NCBI GenBank assembly: GCA_030528285.1
Contig: JAUMZE010000006.1
Span: 1 to 64,000, forward strand
Source of the DNA: Aerococcus sp.
GTDB taxonomy: Bacteria; Bacillota; Bacilli; Lactobacillales; Aerococcaceae
Length of the DNA stretch: 64,000 nucleotides
Direction: 5' to 3'
How positions within the stretch are numbered: position 1 is the first letter of the stretch; every line of letters starts with the position of its first letter. Shown here in pieces: positions 6,610 through 15,242 of this stretch. A model generated the notes under the pieces. It was not told the origin of the DNA and did not search any database. It saw only the letters and a program-made list of their open reading frames with translations. The translations under genes and the position numbers were made by a program.

Positions 6610-7098
6610 GAGCCAATATGTGATAATTTGTAAGTTAATCCTTTGTGCCTTATGTTAACTATAAACCATGCCGAGATAACAGCTTGTATCTCGGCTATCT
6701 CCAATAGCAATATATTATCTATAACACCTTAATATCATTAATAGCTAGCGCGTAAATTGATTAATACAGGCCCAGCGACAATCAAACTGCTGAATGTGTT
6801 ATTCCTTAGCCTTTATCAAGGCATCATTTTTATAAAACCGATGTTATTTGCTATCTCTATCAATTTATCTAACTGTATATCTAGCTAAACCTTCGTCGTT
6901 TTTGAATTTTTATAGTTATAATCCGCTGTTAACCAGATCTATCTCTAACAGACGTCATTGCTTTCGGCATCGTTTTATATCATTTAACGAAGACACATGG
7001 TATAAAAATGAACTTATGCAATGTAAGTAACTAGTAAAACTGATCCACGGTACTGTATTGAGGTCTCTTCTGCTGTTTCTCGAATATCATCTCAGTGC
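6610..7098. other. Intergenic stretch with no gene seen
   Basis: Apart from the stem-loop at 6670-6695, this AT-rich stretch has no supported gene. I looked below the antitoxin gene for a RelE/YafQ-type toxin and found only short frames with stops. Confidence 0.5.
6670..6695 (-). promoter_or_regulatory. Second stem-loop in the same leader
   Basis: GCCGAGAT and ATCTCGGC pair perfectly (8 bp) around a 10-base loop, without a T-run, about 60 bases before the T-tailed hairpin. A two-hairpin leader like this fits transcriptional attenuation, but no antisense promoter or leader peptide could be established. Confidence 0.35.
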
Positions 7099-7317
7099 TT
7101 ATGAAGCATCAGTACTTTCAACATTCTCTGCTTCATCAATAACTTCTGATGAACGATCATTAGCCGTTAACTCAAAAGGAATCCCACCATATTGGACGAC
7201 TTTGTGGAGATAAATATTGATTCCAGTGTTGAAATCCATGCCTATCTCCTTGAAAATTTTTTGTGTCCGCTTCTTCAGCCGAGTATCAATCTGAATGGTA
7301 ATCGTTGTTTTTGCCAT
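7099..7317 (-). CDS. RelB/DinJ-family antitoxin, orphan
   Basis: 72 aa from ATG 7317, where GGAGGGGGCAGCA forms the ribosome-binding site. MAKTTITIQIDTRLKKRTQK, then IFKEIGMDFNTGINIYLHKV and GGIPFEL match the RelB/DinJ antitoxin: an N-terminal RHH DNA-binding dimer domain and the conserved GIPFEL segment, with an acidic toxin-wrapping tail. RelB normally neutralises a RelE/YafQ mRNA interferase encoded immediately downstream. Here nothing toxin-like follows, so it may be a leftover, an anti-addiction protein, or a regulator acting on a toxin elsewhere. Confidence 0.8.
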   Translation of the reverse strand: MAKTTITIQIDTRLKKRTQKIFKEIGMDFNTGINIYLHKVVQYGGIPFELTANDRSSEVIDEAENVESTDAS

Positions 7318-7455
7318 TGCTGCCCCCTCCTCCATTCTATTATGTTACGGTGTGATGTGTCTACGCAAGCAAAATAAGGAAATCACTCAAAACTTAGGTA
7401 TCTATGGACATTTTAATAAGAAGTTGACAAGACACTTAACTAATTTAGTTAAGCG

Positions 7456-7707
7456 CTATTTCATAATTATATCTTCTAATGGGCACTCCATTAACTCCTT
7501 TAGCTTTCTCTTGTCTCGTTCAGCGTCTTTATACCGTCCTTGTCGTAGAAATTCTTTTATTGAGTATTCATATATTTTTTTGAGACGTTGCTTAACAATC
7601 TTTGCTCCTTCGAGTGTCGTAGGACCTCGTGTCTCAGAATCATACCGTTCTTTACATACTTGTTCTACTTCTTCATCCGTTAAATTCTCATCACCGTATT
7701 TGTGCAT
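7456..7707 (-). CDS. Hypothetical protein
   Basis: 83 aa, starting after a good GAGGAGATAATT site. Acidic N-terminus (YGDENLTDEEVEQVCKERYD), then a basic helical middle (AKIVKQRLKKIYEYSIKEFL), and a C-terminus with an Arg/Lys-rich stretch. The profile suggests a small soluble helical protein. I recognise no family. It stands alone between the orphan antitoxin and the HipA remnants. Confidence 0.55.
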   Translation of the reverse strand: MHKYGDENLTDEEVEQVCKERYDSETRGPTTLEGAKIVKQRLKKIYEYSIKEFLRQGRYKDAERDKRKLKELMECPLEDIIMK

Positions 7708-7938
7708 AATTATCTCCTCACAATAAATATTTGATAAGTAAATTGCAGTATCAAGTGCAATAGAGAGCTGAATTCGTTGCTGTCACAGTAGGAGCTTGAT
7801 ATAATACAGATAAGGGCAAGGTAGTCTTCGCATAGGAGGCACGGAGATCTAGTCCGTCCCTTTTTGTCTGACATGCGCTCAATCAGACGCAGGCTAAATG
7901 AGTGGCTACTTTTTATCATGGCGTTAATGTTCTAGCTA

Positions 7939-7988
7939 GACGTCAACTAGTCTTAAGACTAACCCAACAAGAATTGGGGCAATAACCG
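7939..7988 (+). pseudogene. Remnant of an XRE/Cro helix-turn-helix gene
   Basis: One frame reads RQLVLRLTQQELGQ, the typical start of a Cro/CI-type helix-turn-helix, and then hits TAA. HipB antitoxins carry this domain, and HipA-type genes lie next door, though on the other strand. Only about 14 recognisable residues remain, so the call is tentative. Confidence 0.3.
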
Positions 7989-8035
7989 AGTAAAACAAAT
8001 CTTTAACAGTAATGAATAAGACTACCTTTGCCATG

Positions 8036-8079
8036 AGAAGCGTTGAATTTTGAATATCAAGATTTGGCGCTTCTTTTTG
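8036..8079 (+). terminator. Plus-strand terminator
   Basis: AGAAGCG ... CGCTTCT with a long loop, followed by TTTTTG. It fits the end of the decayed plus-strand gene just upstream. Confidence 0.55.
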
Positions 8080-8263
8080 TATGGAAAATCACAGAAAAGA
8101 AAATGGATGTAGTTGCGATTGAATGTTATGGATGACTAGTGAGCAATTTATTTCATTTGTATAAATTGAGGTCTAATACAAATGCAAGTAATTTAATTTA
8201 CCTATGTATATGTCCTAAGTATACATTTCCTTATGAGTAAGAAAGTTTCGCTTAGGCAATCCT

Positions 8264-9545
8264 TTACTTATTTTCGGTTGGATCATTATTTCCGTAAAGG
8301 GTTTCTGCATCTCCTTCTTCATGGGTGACATGCATAGAATGATCAAACGCAGATAGACGGTTATACAGGTGTTTCTGATAGACTCGTGACTGCTGCTGTT
8401 CCAACATGTGCTGACGCGTTTTGATGAAGTCGGTGAGTAGCTGGATGCGCTCTCCTGGATGCTCCAACTGATCAAAGGCGGGATTGTCTCTGTAGATAGC
8501 AGTTATGTTGTCCTCCAGCCCCCGCAGTTTTGAAAAGTCATAGTCGGATAGATCCACCAGCTCTATCTGCTTAAATTGAGTTTCTCGGAAAGGCTTCGCA
8601 GTGGTGTCCTGCTTGAGATGGATAGAATGACTCGGCATGTTATAGAATAAGCTGGTCCCGCTGTCATAGATGGGGGAAGCTCTCGTGACGGTTAGCGTAT
8701 GAATGTCACGGATCAGGCCAAAATTATTATAGTGGCGATCTGTGTTACCGATTAAGAAATCAAGCACCAACATCTCAATTCACCGCTGACTGGATATCTG
8801 AAATGCCTTGATCGCGACAAACCGCTAAATACCAGTCATACGGGGATAAATGATTAAGACGCTGTTTGTTGCCGACGAGATGCCACGCGGGGATGAGCTC
8901 TGTGTTTTGATCAATCACATCTTCACAGATAGAATAGACGGCATCGTTAATCATTACAGTTTGGTAGTTAACATAAGAAGAATATAATTGCTCTGCTATC
9001 AGTGATGAGCCCACTTCATTAAAGGGCTCTTGAGTGAACGGCTTTGAGCCACCTTTTATGAGATATCGCTTGTTATCAATAATTGTCCAGGCTTTCTTGA
9101 GCCAGCCATCTGTCGTAGTATCTGGGGACTGAAACGATAATGTCTCACTCGTAAATGCTGGATCTAACAGCTTGTGACCCAGCGTTTCTGAAAAAGAATG
9201 ATCAAAGTAATTGATATCCTCCCACTCTACCGCTGAAGTGATGGGCTTAAGCCAGTATTGATCAGATAAGTTCAACCCATAATTCTTTAAAACCAGCGCA
9301 TCTGTTGACGGCAGGTCCAAATCTGTGAGGACAGGATCGATCTGTTGCCTGGAAGCCGGGATTTTACGATCAAGAAACCACCTATTTAAGCTACGTCGAT
9401 CAACTCGGTGCTTCTTGAGAGACACAGCGAGTGGTAGATAGTCTGCGTGATAGACATCTGTAATTTTAGAAATAACAGGCTGATGACTATCCATAATGAG
9501 ACAGCTCAGCACAGGCATTTTTCGGTTCATCAAGACATATTCCAT
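8264..9545 (-). pseudogene. HipA-family kinase gene, frameshifted
   Basis: Two frames together make one HipA-like protein of about 425 aa. The first part (start 9545, 256 codons) contains RYLIKGGSKPFTQEPFNE (nucleotide-binding lobe) and SICEDVI. The second part contains LVLDFLIGNTDRHYNNFGL, the HipA catalytic loop (N-x-D-R-H-x-x-N), then YDSGTSLF, the equivalent of the metal-binding Asp motif. The switch lies at about 8771-8780, where AATTGAGATG would read on (AAT GAG ATG) if one T were removed. HipA kinases phosphorylate GltX or related targets and cause growth arrest. With the frameshift no full kinase should be made unless the two pieces associate or ribosomes slip. Motif residues are intact, so the damage looks recent. 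Confidence 0.7.
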
Positions 9546-9616
9546 GACACGCCCTCCTTTCTTATGTGACAGTCCATTTGCCTATTTGAGCGTCTGGGGG
9601 CTGGCAGGTAGGTTAT

Positions 9617-9703
9617 TTATACTTTTAAATAGCGTTCTAACAGTCTTCGGGTGATAAATAATCCAAGCCATACTAAAACTAAAATAATTATTCCTAGTCT
9701 CAT
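9617..9703 (-). CDS. 28-aa single-span membrane peptide
   Basis: Begins MRLGIIILVLVWLGLFITRR and ends LLERYLKV. A very strong ribosome-binding site (AAGGAGG) lies 10 bases before the ATG. The peptide has one transmembrane helix and a basic C-terminus, the general build of small membrane toxins and regulatory membrane peptides. It lies between the HipA-like fragment and the HipA pseudogene on the same strand. Too short for homology to be meaningful; the strong translation signal is the main support. Confidence 0.5.
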   Translation of the reverse strand: MRLGIIILVLVWLGLFITRRLLERYLKV

Positions 9704-9735
9704 TGTGTGGATTCCTCCTTAGTTGAATGTATCAG

Positions 9736-10242
9736 CTAGCGCTCGTTTTCGGCAATCTTTTGATTGATATCGTCAATAAATGAACAACTATCATCATACG
9801 CCACCTGGTATCCTAACGCACGTTTCATTGCGACAAAATCTGTGATCAGTCGCTCTAGATCAACAGCGGGATCAGGATGCTGGATCCACAACGCCTCCAC
9901 TTGATCCAGACTGATATAGAAGAGGATATCCCCCTACGATTGAATGATTTCCTCAGTTAATTGTTCTCGCAGATTCAAAGAGATCTGCTCTACCGCATAG
10001 AGGTCTCGTACTTGACGATGATGATACTGCGCCAACAATGTTTTTTGTGCGAGCATGCCGAGTATCTGGAAAATATGGCACCCGATAAATTCACTAAACA
10101 TGTGATATTGCTCACTTTTGGACTTAGGATCTGGTAATTTTACCATGTACGGCTCCTGATTAATGCCTATTCCCCTCTTTGCGAAATGACTTCCTGCATA
10201 AATAAGCTGAGGAATGATGGGTGCGCTCGATATATCTAGCAT
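9736..10242 (-). pseudogene. HipA-like N-terminal fragment with an in-frame TAG
   Basis: From the ATG at 10242 (GGGGAGGAG upstream) the frame reads 102 codons, with YAGSHFAKRGIGINQEPYMV ... SEFIGCHIFQILGM resembling the N-lobe of CtkA/HipA-type kinases. It stops at TAG 9934-9936, then continues in the same frame for 65 codons (DILFYISLDQVEALW ... GYQVAYDDS) to TAG 9736-9738. The absence of any frameshift and a possible CAG-to-TAG change suggest one broken protein of about 168 residues. Alternatively the downstream part was a separate small gene. The catalytic C-lobe is missing here. Confidence 0.5.
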
Positions 10243-10813
10243 CAACTCTCCTCCCCTCTTGCTGTTATTGTAATGAAAGTAACAGTCATCAGCAATCTCA
10301 CTTTTACTACCAAGTGTCATATCACACATCAATAATAGTTTCTTTGAACCTTAATCGCGCTTCCTATTTATTTGAGGCTTAGCGTCTGTCATAAATGACG
10401 TTAATGCAATCATATTAATTTACTATTATGTGTTTTTTCTTTTATCAATGCAAAAAAATGGGTGACATATTCTTTATTCATTACTACAATTGGATTCATT
10501 TACCTTATTCGCCTAAAACGACCGAACCCTCCCTATTCTGTTTTCAAGAATAAGCAACCTTATTTCCTCACTCAAAGTCACTCTCTAAGCATTTCGCGTT
10601 GTTTCTCTGGTTATCTTCCTGTATACTACGCAATGGAATCGATCATTCTCTACTAAAGATATTAATAGATAATAGCTTCCTATATTCCTCACATTTAAGC
10701 TCGTGATCGGGCTTTTTCTTTTGGCTAGGGCTCATGATCCCCTATAAATAGAAGAAGTGAGTATTCCTTTCAATAGGAAGGATTGATTCAACACCACTTT
10801 AAGGAGGAAGAGA
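10243..10813. other. Intergenic region before the AEC transporter
   Basis: I see no gene with a ribosome-binding site and a recognisable product. The stretch separates the minus-strand accessory region from the plus-strand transporter and presumably carries its promoter, which I could not place with confidence. Confidence 0.4.
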
Positions 10814-11728
10814 ATGGCACAATTTACCTTAATGCTCAATCTACAGCTCACCTTATTGATTTTCATGTTAACGGGCATGTTTAGTTATCGATTAAAAATT
10901 ATTACGGACCAAAATATTAGTGGGATGAGGCAGCTATTGATCAAGATTTTACTGCCGGTCATGGTGTTTAATTCATTTCGCTCGGTGACTATGGATGTTA
11001 TCCGCCTCAGTGTGCAGGCACTCATTTTAACGACGATCCTTTATGCAGTGGTTTATTTCATCGGAAAGTGGATTTACCGCGCATTCCCCAACGAGCAAGC
11101 AAAGGTGCTCCACTATGGAACGCTCGTGAATACAGTCGGTTTTACGGGACTTCCGCTCGTGAATCAAGTATTCGGCGATGTGGGGTCCGTGATCGCCTCT
11201 GTCTATTTGATCCCACACCGTATCTACACCTGGACGTTGGGTTTATTTATCTTAGCCGATCAGCAGACAGAGAGCACCCGTACGATTATCAAGCGTTTGG
11301 CAACGAATCCCTCCATTATTGCAGTATTTCTGGGGTTGGCTCGCGGGTTGTTGAAACTTCAACTCCCTGCTTTTCTCGATAAAAGTATCACTATGATGAG
11401 TACGACTGTAACGCCATTTGCAATGATTGTGATTGGCGCCAGCATCGCCACTGTGCCCTGGTCCAAACTGATTGATTTTCCCGTGATTCTCTACTGTTTG
11501 GTGCGCCTGCTGGGGATTCCATTTGCAGTGATGGGCGTTCTTACGCTCTTTCACTTCGATCATACGCTCATCGGGGTAATGACGCTGATGGCTGCCATGC
11601 CTGCGGGGGTATTGGTATCCGTTCTCGCTAGCGAATATCATCTGGACGAGCAATTTGCGGCGCGCCTCACCCTCGTTTCCATCCTCGCATCGATCTTTAC
11701 GACACCGATTGTGATGGCATTCGTGTAG
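10814..11728 (+). CDS. AEC-family (auxin efflux carrier-like) transporter
   Basis: 304 aa, AAGGAGG before the ATG. About ten hydrophobic segments are arranged as two five-helix halves. The N-half motif LLIKILLPVMVFNSF and the C-half SLLYxxP-like break (TVTPFAMIVIGASIATVP) are those of the AEC family. In lactobacilli such proteins are often malate or other organic-acid permeases, but no malolactic gene adjoins, so the substrate is open. It is monocistronic, with a terminator 100 bp downstream. At about 300 aa the length is normal for the family. Confidence 0.85.
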   Translation: MAQFTLMLNLQLTLLIFMLTGMFSYRLKIITDQNISGMRQLLIKILLPVMVFNSFRSVTMDVIRLSVQALILTTILYAVVYFIGKWIYRAFPNEQAKVLHYGTLVNTVGFTGLPLVNQVFGDVGSVIASVYLIPHRIYTWTLGLFILADQQTESTRTIIKRLATNPSIIAVFLGLARGLLKLQLPAFLDKSITMMSTTVTPFAMIVIGASIATVPWSKLIDFPVILYCLVRLLGIPFAVMGVLTLFHFDHTLIGVMTLMAAMPAGVLVSVLASEYHLDEQFAARLTLVSILASIFTTPIVMAFV

Positions 11729-11828
11729 GTCGCATTCTACACAAATCATTAAATGAGGTAGCCTCCTCATTACTCAATCTGTTTCATTCTCGTACTGGAC
11801 AATCTATCCTATTCACATACAAAAGTGA

Positions 11829-11869
11829 CCTGCTGTATCCTTTGCTGTTTGGATAAAGCAGGTTTTTTA
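11829..11869 (+). terminator. Terminator after the AEC transporter
   Basis: CCTGCT plus GTATCC pair with GGATAA plus AGCAGG around a loop, followed by TTTTTTAT. Confidence 0.85.
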
Positions 11870-11968
11870 TTGAGCACTCATTTTCATATTATTTAAATGT
11901 CTTTGTGTTCTTTAACATCACTGACAGCTTGTTAGAAACCGATTCAAGCCCTCTCCACTACTGAACTA

Positions 11969-13222
11969 CTAGTAACTTTCTGAAGCACCGGATGTCGCAT
12001 CCACATCGGCTGGCGCTGTTGATTCGATCGTCGGTTTTGATCCAGAGGCGCCAGATGTTGCGTCGGTCGCAGTAGGATTTGGTTCAATCTGAGGTTTGGC
12101 GCTATCATCCATGATCAATTTTTGCCCTGTCATCTGTAAATACGAAGCAACAATTGGCCAGATATCAACGACCCATTCATTAATGCCACGATAACGGCCA
12201 TCTGCATCATGCATGGCTTTGTAATAATGCATGACATGTTTTTCATTGACTTTGTTGATAAAAGGAACTGGCATGCTGACGAGATCGGTCTTGCCTGTAC
12301 GCAATGCATGCACCACCTGTTTTGCCCCCTTTATCGCGCGATCTGGATGAACAGACGAAAGTGGATCTCCCACTTGTTTTGGTTGACGTGGCGCTAACAT
12401 ATTTTTGGGGTCTTCATCCATCCGGTTGTAATAGATAAATTGGTTGTTATCGTCGGCAAAAGTAAGCTCAACCGGCATGGTATTTAAAAACCAGTTCAAT
12501 TGATTGACCGTTAGAAGACCCTGATCTAATTTAACATAGGTATCTCCTTCGACTGCCTGTGTCTTTTCAGCCGCTTGTTCGAGCCAGTCTTCCGCTCTCA
12601 TATCGACGTCTTTCACCGTTGTATCTACTGCATGAGCGGCCGTTAAGTCCTCAGCCTCCCAGTCTTCTGGTTGATGAGCTTGCATCGCTTTCAATACGTT
12701 GATCCACTTCAAGAAGCTCGCCATCACGCTCTCTAAGAAGTGAATGGTCCGTTCTTCTTTCAAGTTGCCACTGTCATCAAAAGCAGTTTTCACATTGCCT
12801 AATAAAAATTCATCTTTGGGCATGACTAAGGCATTGATCCCTGGCGCTTCAAGAATTTGCCGTAAATCCATCTGTGCGCGGCCGGATCCTTGTTCAAAGT
12901 AAGAAGCACCCACTAATAATACTGGTTTATTAGTGAAAGGATGCACACTAGCAGAGAGCCATTCAATCACATTCTTTAAGGCAGCAGTTGTGGTATGGTT
13001 ATGTTCCGGCGTGGCTAGAATCACACCGTCTGCTGCTATAATTTTTTGATTCAAATAGTCGACTGCTGGTCCCATTGCCATGCCAACTTTAAACATCGGG
13101 ACATCTCGAATATCCAGGATTTCAATATCGATCGTTTCCTTGAAATGACTCGCGATATAGAGCATTAACTGGCGATTATATGATTCATCCGCAATCGAAC
13201 CGACGATCCCTACTAATTTCAT
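11969..13222 (-). CDS. NADPH-dependent FMN reductase fused to a PAS-like domain
   Basis: 417 aa from the ATG at 13222 (AGGAGG 10 bases upstream). Residues 1-185 are a flavodoxin-like FMN reductase (MKLVGIVGSIADESYNRQLM; ATPEHNHTTTAALKNVIEWL; GASYFEQGSGRAQ). Residues about 240-385 match the PAS-like domain of the DUF438/PAS_10 type (ELTFADDNNQFIYYNR; VGDPLSSVHPDRAIKGAKQV; RYRGINEWVVDIWPI). The last 35 residues are a low-complexity Ala/Ser/Gly/Thr tail with two DATSGAS repeats. The pair with the next gene suggests flavin-based redox sensing or electron transfer; the PAS part may bind haem or flavin. Substrate unknown. Confidence 0.8.
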   Translation of the reverse strand: MKLVGIVGSIADESYNRQLMLYIASHFKETIDIEILDIRDVPMFKVGMAMGPAVDYLNQKIIAADGVILATPEHNHTTTAALKNVIEWLSASVHPFTNKPVLLVGASYFEQGSGRAQMDLRQILEAPGINALVMPKDEFLLGNVKTAFDDSGNLKEERTIHFLESVMASFLKWINVLKAMQAHQPEDWEAEDLTAAHAVDTTVKDVDMRAEDWLEQAAEKTQAVEGDTYVKLDQGLLTVNQLNWFLNTMPVELTFADDNNQFIYYNRMDEDPKNMLAPRQPKQVGDPLSSVHPDRAIKGAKQVVHALRTGKTDLVSMPVPFINKVNEKHVMHYYKAMHDADGRYRGINEWVVDIWPIVASYLQMTGQKLIMDDSAKPQIEPNPTATDATSGASGSKPTIESTAPADVDATSGASESY

Positions 13223-13236
13223 TTTTTCTACGCCTC

Positions 13237-13842
13237 CTAATCGTTCCATGTATAATTTTCGACGGCTTTACGCTGCTCGTCCGTTGCATGAGACAGTTGT
13301 TTTGAGAGATTAGCGAACACCTCAAAATCAAGAAAGAGTCCTTCCAACAACGCTACTTTTTCTTCATTATTCAAGCATCCCTTCTCATCAAACGCCTGCA
13401 AAGAATAACCCAAAAGAAATTCTGAGCTTGGCATAATGCGTGCACTGAGCTCCGGCGAATCCAATATCCTACGCAGGTGTGCCTGAGCTCTGGATGTCCC
13501 TAATGTCCCGTAAGAGGCCCCCACAATCATCACAGGTTTCCCAACAAAGGGATGTTTGGCATAAGAGAGCCATTCCAGCGCATTCATCAAAACAGCCGGG
13601 ACAGCATGGTCATACTCTGGCGTCGCAATGATGACCCCGTCAGAGGTTTCAATTTTCGTCGCAATCTCTTCGGCTTCTTTTGGGAGAACGCGCTTTTCAT
13701 TCTTGAAGAACACGGGTAAATCACTGATATCCACTAATTGTATTTCTGCCTTTTCCTTAAAGTGATCCTGGATATACTTCATTAACTTAAGATTGGTAGA
13801 CTTTAAATCGTTTGTCCCAGGAATCCCAATATAGTGGTTCAT
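13237..13842 (-). CDS. NAD(P)H-dependent FMN reductase
   Basis: 201 aa. Flavodoxin-like fold with the NADPH_red signature: ATPEYDHAVPAVLMNALEWL and PVMIVGASYGTLGTSRAQ. AAAGGAAG precedes the ATG. Its stop lies 14 bp before the start of the PAS-fused paralogue, so the two are one operon and are related duplicates, this one lacking the PAS extension. It reduces FMN or azo/quinone-like acceptors with NAD(P)H. A working partner could be a flavoprotein elsewhere in the genome. Confidence 0.85.
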   Translation of the reverse strand: MNHYIGIPGTNDLKSTNLKLMKYIQDHFKEKAEIQLVDISDLPVFFKNEKRVLPKEAEEIATKIETSDGVIIATPEYDHAVPAVLMNALEWLSYAKHPFVGKPVMIVGASYGTLGTSRAQAHLRRILDSPELSARIMPSSEFLLGYSLQAFDEKGCLNNEEKVALLEGLFLDFEVFANLSKQLSHATDEQRKAVENYTWND

Positions 13843-13938
13843 CTGTTTCCACTTCCTTTAACTAATTACTTAACCTCATTTGTTTATTTTTGCACAAAAT
13901 TGTCTTTGATACAAGCGCTATCATCCCCACTTTTATAC

Positions 13939-13981
13939 AAAAAATGAGTGACCTCTTAATAATAGAGATCACTCATTTTCA
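13939..13981. terminator. Bidirectional terminator between ppaC and the FMN reductase operon
   Basis: AAAATGAGTGACCTCT pairs with AGAGATCACTCATTTT (one mismatch), with T-runs on both strands; on the minus strand it follows ppaC. Confidence 0.8.
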
Positions 13982-14002
13982 CAGTCTACAAGTGGTTAGA
14001 TA

Positions 14003-14938
14003 TTATTTCTCAAAAGCAGTGGTCATTGGTGGAACGACTTGTTTTTTACGGGAAACAACGCCTTTGAGTGGTAATTGATGGTCGGTAACGGTGACATTGA
14101 AGGCTTCTTCTACTTTAGGGATCATCGCATCAGCGCCCACGAACAGGCCTTCTGAGTCGTTGGTTAAGATGTTCGTGACGATCAATAAGAAACCGTCGTA
14201 TCCCTTCTTAGCGGAAAGGCTTTCCATCGCGCTTAACATTTGTTCTTTGCGTTTGAGAACGTCATTGACATCAACGACATTCACTTGGCCGATCCGTACG
14301 TTGAAATCACCCATAGTAAAGGATTTTGCGTCTCCTTCCGCAATGTCTTCCTCGCTCTTGTCGTCCACATTTGCACCTGCTTTCAACATAGCAGTTCCGT
14401 ATGCCTGATCGTCAATCCCAGCATGTGCTACCAAGTCTTTAGCGATTTCTTTGTCTTGCTCGGTGAACGTTGGAGAGGAGTACAATAGGGAGTCTGAAAT
14501 TAACCCTGACAGCATGAGCCCTGCGATATCAGCGGGAATATCCACGCCATGTTCCTTGTATAAGAGGTAGATGACGCTCTGGCAGCAGCCCAAAGGTTTA
14601 ATCGTCACATAGGTTGGTTCCGCTGTTTCGAAGTTACCTACGCGGTGATGGTCCACAACAGAATGGATTTTGAGGTCTTTGATATCACTGACAGATTGTT
14701 GGAACTCATTATGGTCCACTAAGGCAACGGTGTCGGTTTCGTCGCCCGCTTGTTCGATGATACGTGGTGCTTCATAACCAAATTGTTTGAGGGCATATTC
14801 GGTTTCCTTGTTGATTTCGCCTAAAGCCACGGCCTCTGCTTCATAGCCTAATTGATTCAACAGGTAGCTATAGGTAATGGCGCAGGTGATCGCGTCAGTA
14901 TCCGGACTTTGATGCCCGAAAACTAAAATTTTACTCAT
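14003..14938 (-). CDS. ppaC: Manganese-dependent inorganic pyrophosphatase (family II)
   Basis: 311 aa, the usual length. An N-terminal DHH domain has the metal-binding motifs GHQSPDTDAITCA, ALVDHNE and SVVDHHRVG. The C-terminal DHHA2 domain ends with the substrate-binding SRKKQVVPP. It hydrolyses pyrophosphate released by nucleic acid, protein and cell-wall synthesis, using Mn or Co in the cytoplasm. GGAAAGGGG precedes the ATG, and a bidirectional terminator follows. Monocistronic. Confidence 0.95.
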   Translation of the reverse strand: MSKILVFGHQSPDTDAITCAITYSYLLNQLGYEAEAVALGEINKETEYALKQFGYEAPRIIEQAGDETDTVALVDHNEFQQSVSDIKDLKIHSVVDHHRVGNFETAEPTYVTIKPLGCCQSVIYLLYKEHGVDIPADIAGLMLSGLISDSLLYSSPTFTEQDKEIAKDLVAHAGIDDQAYGTAMLKAGANVDDKSEEDIAEGDAKSFTMGDFNVRIGQVNVVDVNDVLKRKEQMLSAMESLSAKKGYDGFLLIVTNILTNDSEGLFVGADAMIPKVEEAFNVTVTDHQLPLKGVVSRKKQVVPPMTTAFEK

Positions 14939-15242
14939 TTTGTTTCCCCTTTCCTATTCAAACGCTAAAGTTAAACATCTAAATTATAACATAAATGATC
15001 CGTAGAGGTAGGCGTCAGCAGCGGATTTCGCGGTGAATTTCTCCTCTAAAATGAGAAATTCTTGGCATAATAGTTACCCTAGAGATAGAAACTATTATCT
15101 ATTAATAATCACATCTGCTATCGAACATTCGTCTACTCTCCACACACTAAGCGTCATATCTTCCTCTCCACTCTCAATCAAATGTTTAAAGAAATATATC
15201 CCCACTCAATGATGACAAACCCTTCTTCCTTAAGAAAAACAG
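14939..15242. other. 304-bp gap between parC and ppaC
   Basis: No gene or clear terminator was found. It must hold the 3' end of the parEC transcript and the ppaC promoter. Confidence 0.4.

Larger units (their letters stand above)
7708..8263. other. Intergenic stretch with a decayed HTH fragment and a plus-strand terminator
   Basis: No intact gene. It contains the repressor-like fragment at 7939-7988 and a plus-strand hairpin terminator at 8036-8079, both consistent with a lost small plus-strand gene. Confidence 0.5.

Noticed and set aside
7710..7919. 69-codon ORF upstream of the 83-aa protein
   Set aside because: No start signal, no family, and it overlaps likely promoter DNA.
8215..8475. 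86-codon frame over the end of the HipA pseudogene
   Set aside because: It lies in another frame of the kinase C-terminus.
10462..10656. 64-codon plus-strand ORF
   Set aside because: No ribosome-binding site and unremarkable composition; looks like chance in AT-rich DNA.
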